From Abelmoschus esculentus (taxonomy: Eukaryota > Streptophyta > Magnoliopsida > Malvales > Malvaceae): DNA of 64,000 nucleotides. Below the pieces are notes generated by a model, which ran no database searches, had not been told where the DNA came from, and saw only the letters and a program-made list of their open reading frames with translations. Shown here one piece after another: positions 33,370 to 46,211 of this stretch. Every line of letters begins with the position of its first letter. Position 1 is the stretch's first letter. A program made the translations under genes and the position numbers. Location of the stretch: positions 875,501 through 939,500 of the forward strand of contig JAUCBN010000039.1 in NCBI GenBank assembly GCA_035048815.1, read 5' to 3'.

Positions 33370-34650
33370 AGCTCCCCGTATATATAGATCATCAAAAAGG
33401 TTATCTTAATGAGGAAAAGATTGCTATTAAACTGCTAAAAAGCAAAAGTCAACAAGGTGATTTTGCACTTTTGGTTCATTGTACTTGATTTCTCCATCTT
33501 TTTTGGATAGGGTTTTCAACTTTGACATCTTTTTTTGTGTGGGGGGAAGCTTGTTGGGGAAATTTGATTTGATGTTTCAACCAGAAGTTTTACTTGATTA
33601 GTTGGTTTTTTAGTTAAGTTTCAGTTTCTGGAAAGTTGGGTCTTTTTCTTTGGAATCCAAAGTACTCTTCTCTTCCAAACCTACCATTTCTTCTCGGGTC
33701 AAGCTTTTACTTTTAGCTGTAAAGGAAAAATTTTTCGTTTTAATAATCTGGGATTGGATGTGTGAGTGGTTGTGGAGCTTGGGGTATGTTTTTTTAAGTG
33801 TTACTGTTATTAGAGATTTGTGAAATTGCATAATTCAATTGCCTTCTGATAGTTTTTAGCTCTCACTTTGTTTTATTTGCATATGGAACCTTTTTTTTTT
33901 GTTCCTTTTGGTGTTTGTTATATCATAAAATCTAATTTCTGAGAATTTGATTTTCCTTTTTGTTCAATTTATTGCAACTTTCATTGTTTAACCTCAAAAA
34001 CTTGGTGTGTGCATTGTTAGGTCTTGCAGGATCTAAGTAGTCAAGTGTCTTCTCAATGTTGTCAATCATGCATATTGGTCATTGAAAGAAAACGAAAATT
34101 TTTACATGTTTTGTAGGATAAACTGGACCATTCTTTAGAATTCATTGTTCTTAACTTGTATGTGTGTATGTATAATATGTATATGTATACATAGCATGTA
34201 TGCAAAAACACTTCAGATATGTATTTTGCCTTATTTTACTTGTGGAAATGCTTCCTTTTTTTTTTTACACTTTGCGCCTCAAGCAATCTAAGGGTTCTAG
34301 CTCTTAGAGTTCGCTGAGCCTCTGAAAACACTAGTCTTTCTTGTGCTTTTATTGATCAGCTTAGGCTTTCCTTAGATTTTTTGCTCGATTTTGGTTTGTT
34401 TGGTATTTATGCTTAAGGGTGTGTTTGGTTAGCTAGACATTGGGGAAGAAAGAATAGGAACAGAAACTTGGTAGGACTATGAGATGTTTGATTTGGCATA
34501 AATATGATGAAATTTAGGACATGTAAATTGTATGTTTTATTCTATCTTTCTTGCTATCTTGTAACCAAACGGATATGTGAATTGTTTATAATCTACCTTT
34601 CTCCTTCAGGTATGTGAAGAAAAAGTGGGAGCTTAAGTGGTTTAGTCAGT
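33370..34650 (+). promoter_or_regulatory. ETR1 promoter and 5'UTR with leader intron
   Basis: A TATA box gtatatatag at about 33378-33387 precedes a leader. A pyrimidine-rich acceptor ctttctccttcag at about 34597-34609 precedes the last 41 bases before the ATG, indicating a long 5'UTR intron as in other ETR1 genes. The leader donor was not fixed. Confidence 0.5.
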
Positions 34651-37507
34651 ATGGATTCTTGCAACTGCATTGAGCCACAATGGCCCCCAGATGATCTGTT
34701 GATGAAATATCAATATATTTCCGACTTCTTCATTGCACTTGCTTATTTCTCAATTCCTTTAGAGCTTATATATTTTGTCAAGAAATCTGCCGTGTTTCCG
34801 TATAGATGGGTGCTTGTGCAGTTTGGTGCCTTTATAGTACTTTGCGGAGCAACACATCTCATTAACTTGTGGACTTTTACATTGCATTCGAGAACTGTGG
34901 CAATGGTAATGACGATTGCAAAGCTTTCTACTGCCGTGGTATCATGTGTAACTGCCTTGATGCTGGTACATATTATTCCTGATCTATTGAGTGTTAAAAC
35001 TAGAGAATTGTTTTTGAAAAATAAGGCCGCTGAGCTTGATAGAGAAATGGGTCTTATTCGTACACAAGAGGAAACGGGTCGCCATGTTAGGATGCTGACT
35101 CATGAGATAAGAAGCACTTTGGATAGACATACGATTCTGAAAACCACTTTAGTTGAATTGGGTCGAACTTTGGCACTAGAAGAATGTGCCCTGTGGATGC
35201 CAACACGTACTGGACTAGAGCTCCAACTTTCATATACTCTTCGTCAACAGAATCCGGTTGGGTACACTGTACCGATCCATCTTCCTGTGATCAATCAAGT
35301 ATTTAGTAGCAGTCATGCGGTAAAAATATCCCCAAATTGTCCGGTAGCCAGAATACACCCTTCTGGGAAGTACATACCTGGCGAGGTGGTTGCCGTTCGT
35401 GTCCCACTCCTGCATCTCTCTAACTTCCAAATTAATGATTGGCCGGAACTTTCGACAAAACGATATGCTTTGATGGTTTTGACGCTCCCTTCAGATAGCG
35501 CAAGGCAATGGCATGTCCACGAGCTGGAACTTGTTGAAGTAGTTGCTGATCAGGTATAATTGTCCTGTTTTACTTCTAAAATCTATTCTCATTTTTTACA
35601 CTGTTATTACACTAATCATTATGGAATCTGGTTAGCTTGATCATTTCCTGCTGCAAATAAGTATGCTGCTCTTAGACTGCTGCTTATGTTCTAGATATCA
35701 GGTTGCTAAAAGCACTTAATCCGTAAATTTATATGTTGAACTCAGGTGGCTGTTGCTCTTTCGCATGCTGCAATTTTAGAGGAGTCGATGAGGGCTAGGG
35801 ATCTTCTTATGGAGCAGAATGTTGCTCTTGATCTGGCCAGAAGAGAAGCAGAGACAGCAATCCGAGCTCGAAATGATTTCTTGGCAGTTATGAATCATGA
35901 GATGAGAACCCCAATGCATGCAATTATTGCTCTATCTTCTTTGTTGCAAGAAACTGAGTTAACACCCGAACAACGTCTGATGGTTGAAACCATTCTTAAG
36001 AGTAGTAACCTTCTTTCTACTCTAATAAATGATGTATTGGATCTTTCAAGGCTGGAAGACGGCAGCCTTCAACTAGACCTTGGAACTTTTAACCTTTATG
36101 CTGTATTCAAAGAGGTAGAATCACGTTTTCGGCTTCTGGATTCTTTTACAAGTGCTGCTTGGTGTTTTTAATTCTAGTAACGAGCATTCATTGTGTTGTA
36201 GGTTCTTAACTTGATCAAGCCCATTGCATCTGTTAAAAAGCTTCAGGTTTCATTAAATCTGGCTCCTGACTTACCCGAATATGCCATTGGTGACGAGAAT
36301 CGCCTGATGCAAACAATTTTAAATGTTGTCGGTAATGCTGTGAAGTTTTCAAAGGATGGCAGCATTTCGATCTCAGCTTTTGTTGCAAAAGCAGAATTAC
36401 TAAGAGATTCTCGAGCCCCTGAGTTTTTCCCCATGCCTGGCGATAATCACTTTTATTTATACGTACAGGTTAGTTCTGTTTGTTCTGGTTGTAATTGTTT
36501 TATCTTAGAGGTTGATGATGTTTATATTTTTTTTCTTCTGGCACAGGTGAAAGATTCAGGCATTGGGGTTAGCCCTCAAGATATTCCCAAGTTATTTACC
36601 AAATTTGCACAAACTCAATCCCCAGCTATTCAAAATTCTGGTGGCAGTGGTCTAGGCCTGGCAATTTGCAAGAGGTATACACTTTTTCCGAGTATTTGGC
36701 TTCTTGGTTTTAGACCACCCCCATACTAGTGTTTCAATTTTTAGCTACCACCTGATGTTTTACTTCTTTTAATTATGTGATCAGGTTTGTAAATCTAATG
36801 GAGGGACATATTTGGATTGAGAGTGAAGGTCTTGGTAAGGGATGTACTGCTATATTCATGGTAAAACTCGGCATCCCAGAACGGTTGAATGAATCCAAAC
36901 TTGCTTTCATGCCTAAAGTACCATCAAATCATTGTCCGACAGCTTTTCCTGGGCTTAAAGTGCTGGTTATGGATGAGAACGGGTCAGTTTCGTCGTGTTC
37001 GTGTTAATTTCTATTTATTTGATTAATATGTTTTCATAATTCCTGGTAATAAGCTATGTCTGATACTCGTTGCTTCTTTAGTTCTTTTCATGTATGCATA
37101 CTCCATGCCAAGTGAATACGAGCATTGAGTTGCTATGTTGTAATTGCAGGGTTAGCCGGAAGGTGACCAAGGGGCTTCTTGTGCATCTTGGCTGCGATGT
37201 AACAATGGTAAGCTCAAGTGAGGAATGTTTGCGTGTGGTTTCTAACGAGCACAAAGTTGTTTTCATGGACGTTTCTGCTCCCGGTATGGATGGTTATGAA
37301 ATTGCAATCCACATACACGAGAAGTTTACAAAACGTCACGAGAGGCCAATAATAATGGCACTCACCGGAAACACAGACAAGGTGACGAAAGAGAACTGCA
37401 TGAGGGTTGGTATGGATGGTGTTATATTGAAACCAGTTTCCCTTGACAAAATGAGAAGTGCTTTATCGGATCTCCTGGAGCACCGAGTTCTTTTCGAGGC
37501 AATATAA
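34651..37507 (+). CDS. ETR1: Ethylene receptor ETR1
   Basis: Six exons: 34651..35553, 35746..36114, 36202..36468, 36547..36674, 36785..36982 and 37150..37507 (740 aa; Arabidopsis ETR1 has 738). Three N-terminal membrane helices form the ethylene-binding domain with copper ligands C65 and H69 (VLCGATHL). A GAF domain follows, then the histidine kinase with H352 in NHEMRTPMHA, the N-box NVVGNAVKFS, G1 DSGIG and G2 GGSGLGLA. The C-terminal receiver domain has D662 in VFMDVSAPG. The protein sits in the ER membrane and represses ethylene signalling through CTR1 until ethylene binds. All key residues are present. Exon phases are consistent throughout. Confidence 0.97.
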
Positions 37508-38488
37508 ACACAGATGAGAGTTTCAGGTGATGGAGAAAATGGAAAGAACAGAACAGAAGCAAATGAAGGTAGAATTTCTCTTGGATGGGGCAACCTGTGT
37601 TCATATCCAGGCAAAAGCAGCAGCAGAGCATTTGAAAGGGAAATTGAGAAATGGGGTTTCAAGTGCAACAACAAAATGAAACAACAAATTTTATGTAAAA
37701 GTGTTTTTTTTTTCAAGAGTTTGTTTCAAAGGAACAAAACTTATAGTTTACAGATAATAAATAATTTTATCATATCTGCACATTTCCATTTTTGTTATTT
37801 TTCATAAGTAGATATTTCTGTCTCTCTTTCTATGCAAAATAATCAGCCTAATTAATTAACCTAAGCAAAAATTTACAAAAGATTTAATTAGATATTGTTT
37901 GGAAAAAAAATGATGCATCACCATCCAAAATTGTTACAATATATTAAAAAAATATAAAATATAAAATAAATAGGAATTTGTAATCTTAACTACCCAACAA
38001 AGTAGGAGTTAAATATCCCCAACTTAATCTGGTATTAATTTTTAAAGTTAATTAAAATTATTTCCACATTTTATTTATACTTATAAATTTTCAAAATTGA
38101 AATATTTTTTATAGGAAAATAAAGATAGTAACTAACTGAAAAATATTTGTTCTTTTCTCTATATATTTTCCTTTGCTTTGATCTCTGATATCAGCTTCTC
38201 CAAAAACCTAACATTTTTGCTTTCTATGTGTATCTTTCTTTTTGATTTGGATATCAAATCACACCCAAAAGAAATTTCACTGTTATTTCCATTTATAGAC
38301 ATTTTTAATGGTGATCTAATATTAGTCACATCAATTTTCTTAATTTTGTTTTCTCTAAAGCTCTGGTTTTTTTCTTGCACTGTAGTGAGAAAGAAGAAAT
38401 AAAGGCAATAAATTTACAAAAATCCAATTGCCATTTCCTCTGATCATTGGATTTTATTTATTCTTTTGGGGGTTTGGGTTTTGATTAC
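37508..38488. other. ETR1 3' flank and CID promoter/5'UTR
   Basis: The ETR1 3'UTR gives way to AT-rich spacer. About 38140-38488 is the probable leader of the next gene. No independent gene was seen. Confidence 0.5.
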
Positions 38489-41400
38489 ATGGATGCAGTT
38501 GCTGACAAGTCAGGTGAGGCAGCTCCAGTAGCCGCTGCTGCTAATGACAAGAACAATTTGGTGGTGGAAACAGCCAAATCAGAACCTAAGGAATTCAATG
38601 TGCAGAACCTGGTTGATATGTTCACAAAGTTGAATCCTTTTGCCAAAGAATTTTTCCCATCATCTTATCACCAGAATCAGACCAAAAATGATAGTAAATT
38701 TAATCAGGTACCTGTTGATAACAAGTCAGCTGGAAATGAGAATTACTCCAACAGAAGGGTATTATTTTTTTTCTCAACTGAATTACATTTTTTCTAATTG
38801 CATTTTTGTTTAATTCTATGTTCTGAACAATGAGTGCTTCCTAATTCTTAGTGTTATTTTTTTGGGGAAATGGATATCTTTTCTTTGAGGTTTTTGTGGA
38901 TTAGATGGATATGATTTTGATTGCTTCGATAAATTGGGGTTCTGAAATTTGCTTCCTTCTGTATCCGTATGGGTATACATTGTCAGTCTGATTCCTGTCT
39001 TTGTTTAATCCAATTCTTCATTTTGAACTGGTTTCGGATTTGCTCCCTTTGGATTCTGGTGTTTGTTTTGCTGTCATTTATAAGATTAAGCTCAATTGGA
39101 GTCAGCTGTTCTGTTTTTGAACTTTTTCAACTGCTTGATCTTAACCATATAAATTAGCTAAAAGGAAAAGGTTAAGCTCTATATTCCGATGTTATGGTCT
39201 TGCGTTTGTTCTTTAATTTCCCTTGGTTACATTTGGTAAATGGCTATAGTTGTGTTTTCCAGCGAAGAAATAACTTCAACCAAGGTAGGAGAAGGCTTAA
39301 TGGTAAAGCTTTTCGAGCTCAGCGGGATGATAGTATTAGGCAAACAGTATATGTTTCTGACATTGATCAGAATGTAAGTTTAACCGATGGCACCATTCTG
39401 TGATTTCCTTTTTTGTGTTTCATTCTGATTTGCTGAAGTCACTTTTGAAAATCATTTCTTTCAGGTTACCGAAGAGCAACTTGCTGGCTTATTTAGCAAT
39501 TGTGGACAAGTAAGTTAAAATGTTGGCTTTAAAGTTTCTGTTATAACTCTGTTTGTTCATCTGTGATAACTATGCTTCTTGCACAAGTTCATTCCTTCTA
39601 TGTCTGTAAATGGACAGAAACTACTTGTGAACAGTTTGTATATTGTTCGTTTAGTATGGATTTTTTTTTTTTTGATTTTTTTTATGTTTGCTTATTAAAC
39701 AAACATGTTTGAACAGAGGTGTGCTTGTTTCCTTTATGTTCACAAAGAAGCTTGTTTATAAGCTTGTTCATTAGTTCTTTATAAGCTCATTCATTAGTTC
39801 TTTTATAAGCACTGTTTAGTTCGTGTTTGATTATTTTATACCTAAAAACTTAGAATTATGTCCATTTATGGTTTGTTTGTTTATAATTATGAATGTATTT
39901 TTAATTGTTTGCAAACATGTTCAATTCTATGTTAATCAACATATTTGTAAATAAATAAATGAACATGAACAACTGTCTGTTTGTTCAAGCCCAGTTCATT
40001 TACAACCCTAATTCCTTCTTTCATACTACTTGTGGAATAGGTTACAATAATGTTCTAGCTGTATCATTTAGGTGAATTAGGTCCATATCACTCTCTCTGT
40101 CTCTGATATTTGCAACTGTTTTCCACTTTTGTATCTTATTAAGGCGTGGCTCTGCATTACATATTTTGATATTTTGTTTGGAGTCTCATTAAAATGCCAA
40201 AAGAACTTCTAAATTTGATTTCGGGGGTCGAGTATCTCCTTTCTTCTCGGGAAAAAGAAAGGATGTTGTGTCTTTGGTCGATACTTTGCTAGGATTCTTT
40301 GATAGCTTATGGGGCAGATTCCATATGTATTGACATTTCTGAAGTGGGTTGGAAATTATTATTGAAGGTTGTTGATTGCCGTGTTTGTGGTGATCCACAT
40401 TCAGTTCTTCGTTTTGCATTTGTGGAATTCGCAGATGAAGGTAATCTGCTGCTATTGACAGGAGATGAAGTTTTGTTTTGTAAATCAGTGCACATTTATT
40501 CACATGTTACATTTTATGAACTTTGTTTTCACAGAAGGTGCAAGGGCTGCTTTGAACCTCAATGGGATAATGCTAGGGTTTTATCCAGTTAGGGTCTTGC
40601 CTTCAAAAACTGCCATCCTCCCTGTGAACCCCACCTTTCTCCCTAGGGTAAGGATGAGTAACTTTCTGGCTCTCAGATATCTCAATTTTGCATATAGCTC
40701 TTCTTTCCAATGACATTTCAATGCTACTAAATAGATATTGAAGTTTCTCTGTAGTTTTCTTTATAGACTTGCCATTAATTATAATTACAATTGCAGTCTG
40801 AAGATGAAAGGGAAATGTGCACCAGGACAGTTTATTGTACAAATATTGACAAGAAGGTAAACCCCGTATTTGTTTACATGAATGTTTGAGTTATGGGATT
40901 TTATCACTGTTGTACCTGGTTAGCCATCTATTTTCACTAGCATTTCAATTATTAGCGTATCGTTGTGGCATTGTCAAACTAATCTTCTATATAATTTTTA
41001 CTTTGATTGAAGGCTTCCCAAGCTGACGTGAAGAATTTCTTTGAATCAACCTGTGGTGAGGTTAGTATTGTATCAATACTATGCATGCCCTTTTTCATCT
41101 GTTTTGACTAGAAGACTAAAGGTAGAGTTTTGAAGGTTGACATCAATTTTCTTTAATTCTCAGGTCACTCGATTGAGGCTTTTAGGGGATAATGTGCATT
41201 CAACCCGTATTGCTTTTGTTGAATTTGCCATGGTAAGTTCATATTTTCAGGACTGAGGTAGAAAAAGATCTGGGTTCGGATTATGTTTAAGATACTTTGA
41301 AACCAATGTTTCTGCCTCTGGTTCTAACCAGTATACCACAATACCTTTTATATTGTTAAATTTATTTCTAAAATGTCTTCCACCTCTATTTGCAAACTAT

Positions 41401-42663
41401 TTTAGCAGATCTAGCTTCTCTAATTGCTCCTCGTATGGTTTAAATGGAGTAATATGTTTGACTAAAATCAGCCTTCATTCCTAATGTGAAATATACCTGC
41501 AATTGGTTCATAGTTTTTATTTGAAGTTTGAAGTTTGAACCTTTCCTCTTTATTTCTAAAAACATTCGCCCCAGATGATTTTAGTCAAACATATTACTCC
41601 ATTTAAACCTTTTAAGTTGTGGCTTGAATCGACCAGATGACAAAAATTTCCTCCAACTAGGCAAGATAGTGTTCTTTTTAATGTAACGTCTTTTATGTTA
41701 TATATTTGGATATAATCTTATTACACTTAGACATGTCTTCATAAAAAGTAAAACATGACAGTTTTTCTTGGATAGAGTACCAGTAGTATTACCTTTACTG
41801 TCGATCTTTATGGTTTCTGTTATGCTGTCATGCGACTTTTGGACAAATTTCAATGATTGTATTTACACATCTGGGTTTGTGTTGACTGTTACATAATATG
41901 TAAACTGTGTCATATGAGTCTGTGTTTCTTATGTCGAAGTATTTCAAGATCTTTTGTTTGCACTAGAGACAGAATTTTGTAGATTTCGGAAACTGATGTC
42001 ATGCGTTGCACGACTATTGACCAACTAGAGTGGTGTAAGATATGTTACACTTGGTCATGTCCCTAGCACTAAATTTAGCTTTTCCATGGATAATATCTAT
42101 CTCACTTATGTAATTGTGATACTTTTTCTAGTGGTTTTGTTCATTTTCTTGGAAACTCTTTGGCATTGTCCCAGATCAACTTAATAGAGAAGCTTTTATT
42201 TACTTTGATTTTATCTTCTATTATCACTTTGGAATCTTAGAAATTGTCTATTAGAAGTTACTAAGCAGTTGTGCAGAACTTTACACCTTTGAATATATAT
42301 ATATACATCCCCTTTTGCATGAATGTACAAATGCATGCGCACCAAATAAATCAGCAGCAGCAGAAAGGATAAGGATGCTTTAGTTCTCCCACGTAATAGT
42401 TTTTCTTGCCTAATGTTTTGCACCTTGCCTGAGTCTGATAATTTGCTCTTCATGGACAGGCTGAAAGTGCCATAGTAGCTCTAAATTGCAGTGGGATGGT
42501 GTTAGGAACCCAGCCGATGAGGTGCTCGTCTCTGAAATTGTTGCTCTAAATTCAATGTTTGTCATCTAAAGCTAATGATGTAATGTTTATACTCTCGTGT
42601 TTCAGGGTAAGTCCTTCAAAGACACCTGTGAGGCCCCGAGTTACCCGTCCAACATCCCTTTAA
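38489..42663 (+). CDS. PABP-interacting protein, CID8-13 type (PAM2 + two RRMs)
   Basis: Ten exons: 38489..38758, 39263..39373, 39465..39509, 40368..40440, 40535..40647, 40797..40856, 41013..41060, 41164..41232, 42460..42521 and 42606..42663 (302 aa). A PAM2 motif at about residues 46-60 (KLNPFAKEFFPSSY) binds the MLLE domain of poly(A)-binding protein. A basic RRNNFNQGRRR follows, then RRM1 (VYVSDI ... FAFVEF) and RRM2 (VYCTNI ... IAFVEF). This order is specific to plant CTC-interacting-domain proteins CID8-13. The ATG at 38489 follows upstream in-frame non-ATG codons. The exon 4 acceptor (attattattgaag) lacks a strong pyrimidine tract but gives the family sequence exactly. Confidence 0.93.
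39690..40012. mobile_element. hAT-MITE-like repeat in CID intron 3
   Basis: A run of GTTCATTAGTTC and ATAAGCTTGTTCATTAG words ends in CAGTTCATTTACAACCCTAA, close to the GTTCATTTACACCCCTA terminus of hAT MITEs. The left terminus could not be fixed. It may be a truncated relic. Confidence 0.4.
41437..41609. repeat. Perfect 34-bp inverted repeat in CID intron 8
   Basis: Arms at 41437-41470 (begins GGTTTAAATGGAGTAATATG) and 41576-41609 (ends in CATATTACTCCATTTAAACC) are exact reverse complements over 34 bases, with a 105-base loop. Nothing outside the arms pairs. It may be a small MITE or an RNA hairpin. Confidence 0.85.
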
Positions 42664-43173
42664 CCGAACAACCAAGTGTTTTAAGATTCATGGATGGAGG
42701 AAGATGATTTCTCAATGAAAAGAAACGTTGAAGGGATGGTCCGATACTTCCCCTTTGTTTCTTCATTTCCATCTTTTTCCTTCTTCGCAATTGTTTTTAT
42801 CTTTTTGACAGAAGATCTTGTGATTATGCTTTGGGTTGCAGCTTCACGTTGAGAATTTTTTTTCTTAATATCATTCCATCATTTTGTTTAGAGAATGTTA
42901 ATCTCAGCCTCGGGGTTTCTTTTCTGCTAGTTTATGATTGTAATAAGCATGGTCTTGCCGATTGAGCGACCAAAGACTTACTCCCACTGGATTGCAATGT
43001 TTACAAGACTCAAGTGAGTGTCCAACACCAATGAGCCAAATAATTGTATTTATAGAAATAAATTTAAAAAGGATAAAGTTTTTTATTACAAAAATAGAGG
43101 TGAAACTAGAAAGCAAGACAATAAATTCTGAGAAACTGCAGAAAAATCTGCAAGAACCAAACTGCATGTCCAA
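42664..43173. other. Intergenic between CID and polygalacturonase 1
   Basis: Convergent 3' flanks of the two genes. No further gene was seen. Confidence 0.55.
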
Positions 43174-44632
43174 CTAAAAGCAAGAGCGGGGATTTTGACG
43201 TCCGAAGGCACGACCAAACACATTTGAACAAGAAGATTTCAAAGACACTCCAGGTTTAGGGGAAGCCAAGTTAATGTCGGTCATCACTAAATTCTTGCAT
43301 GGGAATTTCTTGCTGCATTCCACAGCAACGGCAATTTCAGAACTTGAACTGCCCCTTATGTTCCTATATGTAACATCTTTTATCTGAATATGAGATGACA
43401 CCTGAAAAACAAAAACAAAATTACTTCATTCAAATATTTTATGTAATAGTAGATTAGAATCAGCATTTTTTTTAAGTATGATTAATTACCTGTTCATTGC
43501 ATGAAGTATAAGGGCAATATGTCTGGTCAATAATGATTGGATTCCGAACATTATCCATGAAAATATCTTGATACAAGACATTTGAAACAATGGCTGCTTT
43601 TGTAGATTGCCACGATTTGATTCTAACACCATTGTCTGTTCCACGAAGGGTACAATTTTTCACAGACACACCATCAACATTCTTTTCACCTGGGTACTTG
43701 CCCAAGCTTCCGATGCTGATACCGTGTCCGGGACCGCAAACAACATTCGAAACTTCGATACCAGAGCTTCCAGAAAGTATGGCTACACAGTCGTCACCGG
43801 TGCTTATCTTAGAGTTGGTAATCCGAATGCCGGACGACCTCCCTAGCTTGATTCCATCAGTGTTGGGGCTATCAGCTGGGGCAAATATCTCAACTTTTGT
43901 AATGTTCACATTCTCACATCCGGACATGGAGAAATGAGTTTGTTTACTATTGACTGATTTAAAGTTTTTGAACCTCGAATTCGAAACCGAGTCAAGCTTG
44001 AGAGACTGAAATTAGAAATTTAGAACACACCAAGATTAGATAAACAAATTCTCTCGTCAACAAATACATATATATATATATATATATATATAAACTCACA
44101 ATTGGAAGCTGCTTGCAGCTGGAGGACTTGTCACATTTATTGTAAGGCCAAGCAGAAGATCCTTGACCATCTAATGTTCCACCACCTTTCATTAACAGAT
44201 TATTTACGAATCGAAAATTTATCCAGATTGTAGCATCCGTAGGTCCCAATGGAGCCTTCAAAACTCCACTCATCAGGAACATTATGGGACCTTTGCATGG
44301 ACCTGAAAACACAACCGGTCCCAACATGTAAACTCCTGTAGGTACATAAACTACGGCAGCTCCATTTTCTCTGCAGGCTTCGGTCCATGCTCGAACAAAA
44401 GCCTAAATATTCACAAATTGATCAAGAGAAATAACAAAAGAATCAGTGAACAAGTACATTGCAAAAAATATAATCTACCACTAATCTACCACTGATAATG
44501 TAGGAGTAATACCTTTCGATTATTGGTTCGACCATCGGCAACGGCACCATAACTTCGAACGTTGAAAGTTGTTGCACTCTGAACGACTGCCAACGAGATG
44601 AACAGGAAAGCAAACACAATTCGAAGATCCAT
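43174..44632 (-). CDS. Polygalacturonase (GH28), copy 1
   Basis: Four exons on the minus strand: 44632..44513, 44402..44100, 44005..43490 and 43401..43174 (388 aa). A secretory signal peptide (MDLRIVFAFLFISLAVVQSA) is followed by the right-handed beta-helix enzyme that hydrolyses homogalacturonan in the cell wall. The GH28 catalytic signatures are present: NTDG with D191, GDD with D212 and D213, GHG around H235 and RIK at 269-271. The GGGTLDGQG segment and overall size are like the exo-polygalacturonase clade that includes pollen enzymes. All intron phases are 0 and match those of copy 2. Confidence 0.94.
44068..44092. repeat. (TA)n microsatellite in polygalacturonase 1 intron 2
   Basis: About 12 TA units lie just beyond the exon 2 donor. 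Confidence 0.9.
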
Positions 44633-45136
44633 TGTTGCCTAGCTTTTGTTTAATTCTGGTGTTCAGACAATGATTTGGTTCAACTTGAATGTCTTATTTA
44701 TAAGGTCTTTTTCTGATTCAATTTTGCTGCTAGATGAATTTCAGTGATTTATTTCCAATTTTAACATGATAAGTTATTTTTTAATCTTAATTAACGAGAT
44801 TGAAATCAAAAGCCTTGACAATGGTTTATAAGGTAACTTTGATTTGATTTCTTACTGTTTTTCTCCAGAACTGGATTTTTTTTTTCAATTATTACAAATA
44901 TATTACCTTAAACATTTTTTATGTTCGTATAAACTAAATTTTACTTAACTTTAACTCGTATATTAATTTTTTATTGGGATTTATGAGGTCTACTTCAATT
45001 ACGCAAAATAAAATATTTATGATCTAATCGTACTTTCAGTTAATTTCCTATAATAAAATTTATTTATGATTTCCTTATTAGAGTGATTGTTGCCCCCATA
45101 ATTCATAATTTACGTCTCTTTTATATTAAAAAAAAT
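44633..45136. other. Polygalacturonase 1 upstream region
   Basis: Promoter side of copy 1; AT-rich. A TATA-like ttataaatAag (minus) lies near 44694-44703. Nothing else was recognised. Confidence 0.45.
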
Positions 45137-45384
45137 GAGTCTACAACGGACGTCGAATACCGTTGAACACTACTATCGTTAAACACCACTGAACATTATA
45201 AATTAATTAATAAAGATTAAAAATTTTAAGAACTTAACACACAATTATTAATTATATGTTAAGTTTATCACTCTTTTATTAATTGCATATTGAGTCCTTA
45301 AAATTTTTAATTTTTATTAATTAATTTAATAATATTCAACATTAGTAGTATTTAACAATGTTCAACACCCGTAGTAGGATTTTC
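45137..45384. mobile_element. Foldback MITE
   Basis: The left arm (CTACAACGGACGTCGAATAC, GAACACTACTATCG, CACTGAACATTAT) and the reverse complement of the right arm (CCTACTACGGGTGTTGAAC, AAATACTACTAATG, GTTGAATATTA) are similar along their length. The arms meet in an AT-rich centre. Length is about 250 bp with no coding capacity. A second, right-truncated copy lies at 25367. Confidence 0.7.
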
Positions 45385-46211
45385 CTAAAATAAATAGATT
45401 TTAGAGGAGACTATATTTCATTTTGAAAGAGAATAGGGTTTTGTTTAAGTAAATAATATTTTTGGAAAACGTAGTATTTATTATCCCTATTTTCTATGGG
45501 ATATTACTATTTTTAATAGTTTAAAGATGATTAATACGTAGTATTTATTCAATATATTTTTTATTATTTGAGAAGTATTTTATAGATAAAAAGATTTAAA
45601 TTCATATTTTTTAGAATAAACATCATCCGTTTTTATTGAGACATTTGTTGAGTTATGTTATCTTATGATTTTAAATAAACTACTTATATAACCACTTAAT
45701 TAATCATGTGTGTCCCCTGTAAATTTTTGCATTTCTACCTGTTTCTTTCCCATTTTAGAAATTAAAAAAAATAAAAGTTATGACTTAAATAATATCCTAA
45801 TTTTATAATATTCTTACATTTATGCTTAGTTTAGTTTAGAGCAAGGTTGTGTGGTAGTTTTTTTTTTTTAATTTACAATCACATTTATAAATACAAGTTT
45901 GTAAACATTATTATTTTATAATATTTTTACATTTATTATTTTTAGTATTACTAATATTATCAATGTAGCTACAACAGATTATATAGATATTTCAAGTTTC
46001 TTTCGAATATTTTATTTTTAAAGCAATCATTTTGATGGATTACCAACATGTGATATTTCAATTGAAACATTCAATTGAAACTCTCGATCTTAACTTTCTC
46101 TTAAAATTTAAAGCTCTGGATAAAATAAATTAGAATAATTTGATAACTTTCTAACCGACAGAGCTAGAATTTGGCATGTCAAAAAAATACATCTAGTAGT
46201 TGAAAATCCAA
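45385..46211. other. Intergenic between polygalacturonases
   Basis: AT-rich 3' flank of copy 2 and spacer; nothing was recognised. Confidence 0.5.
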
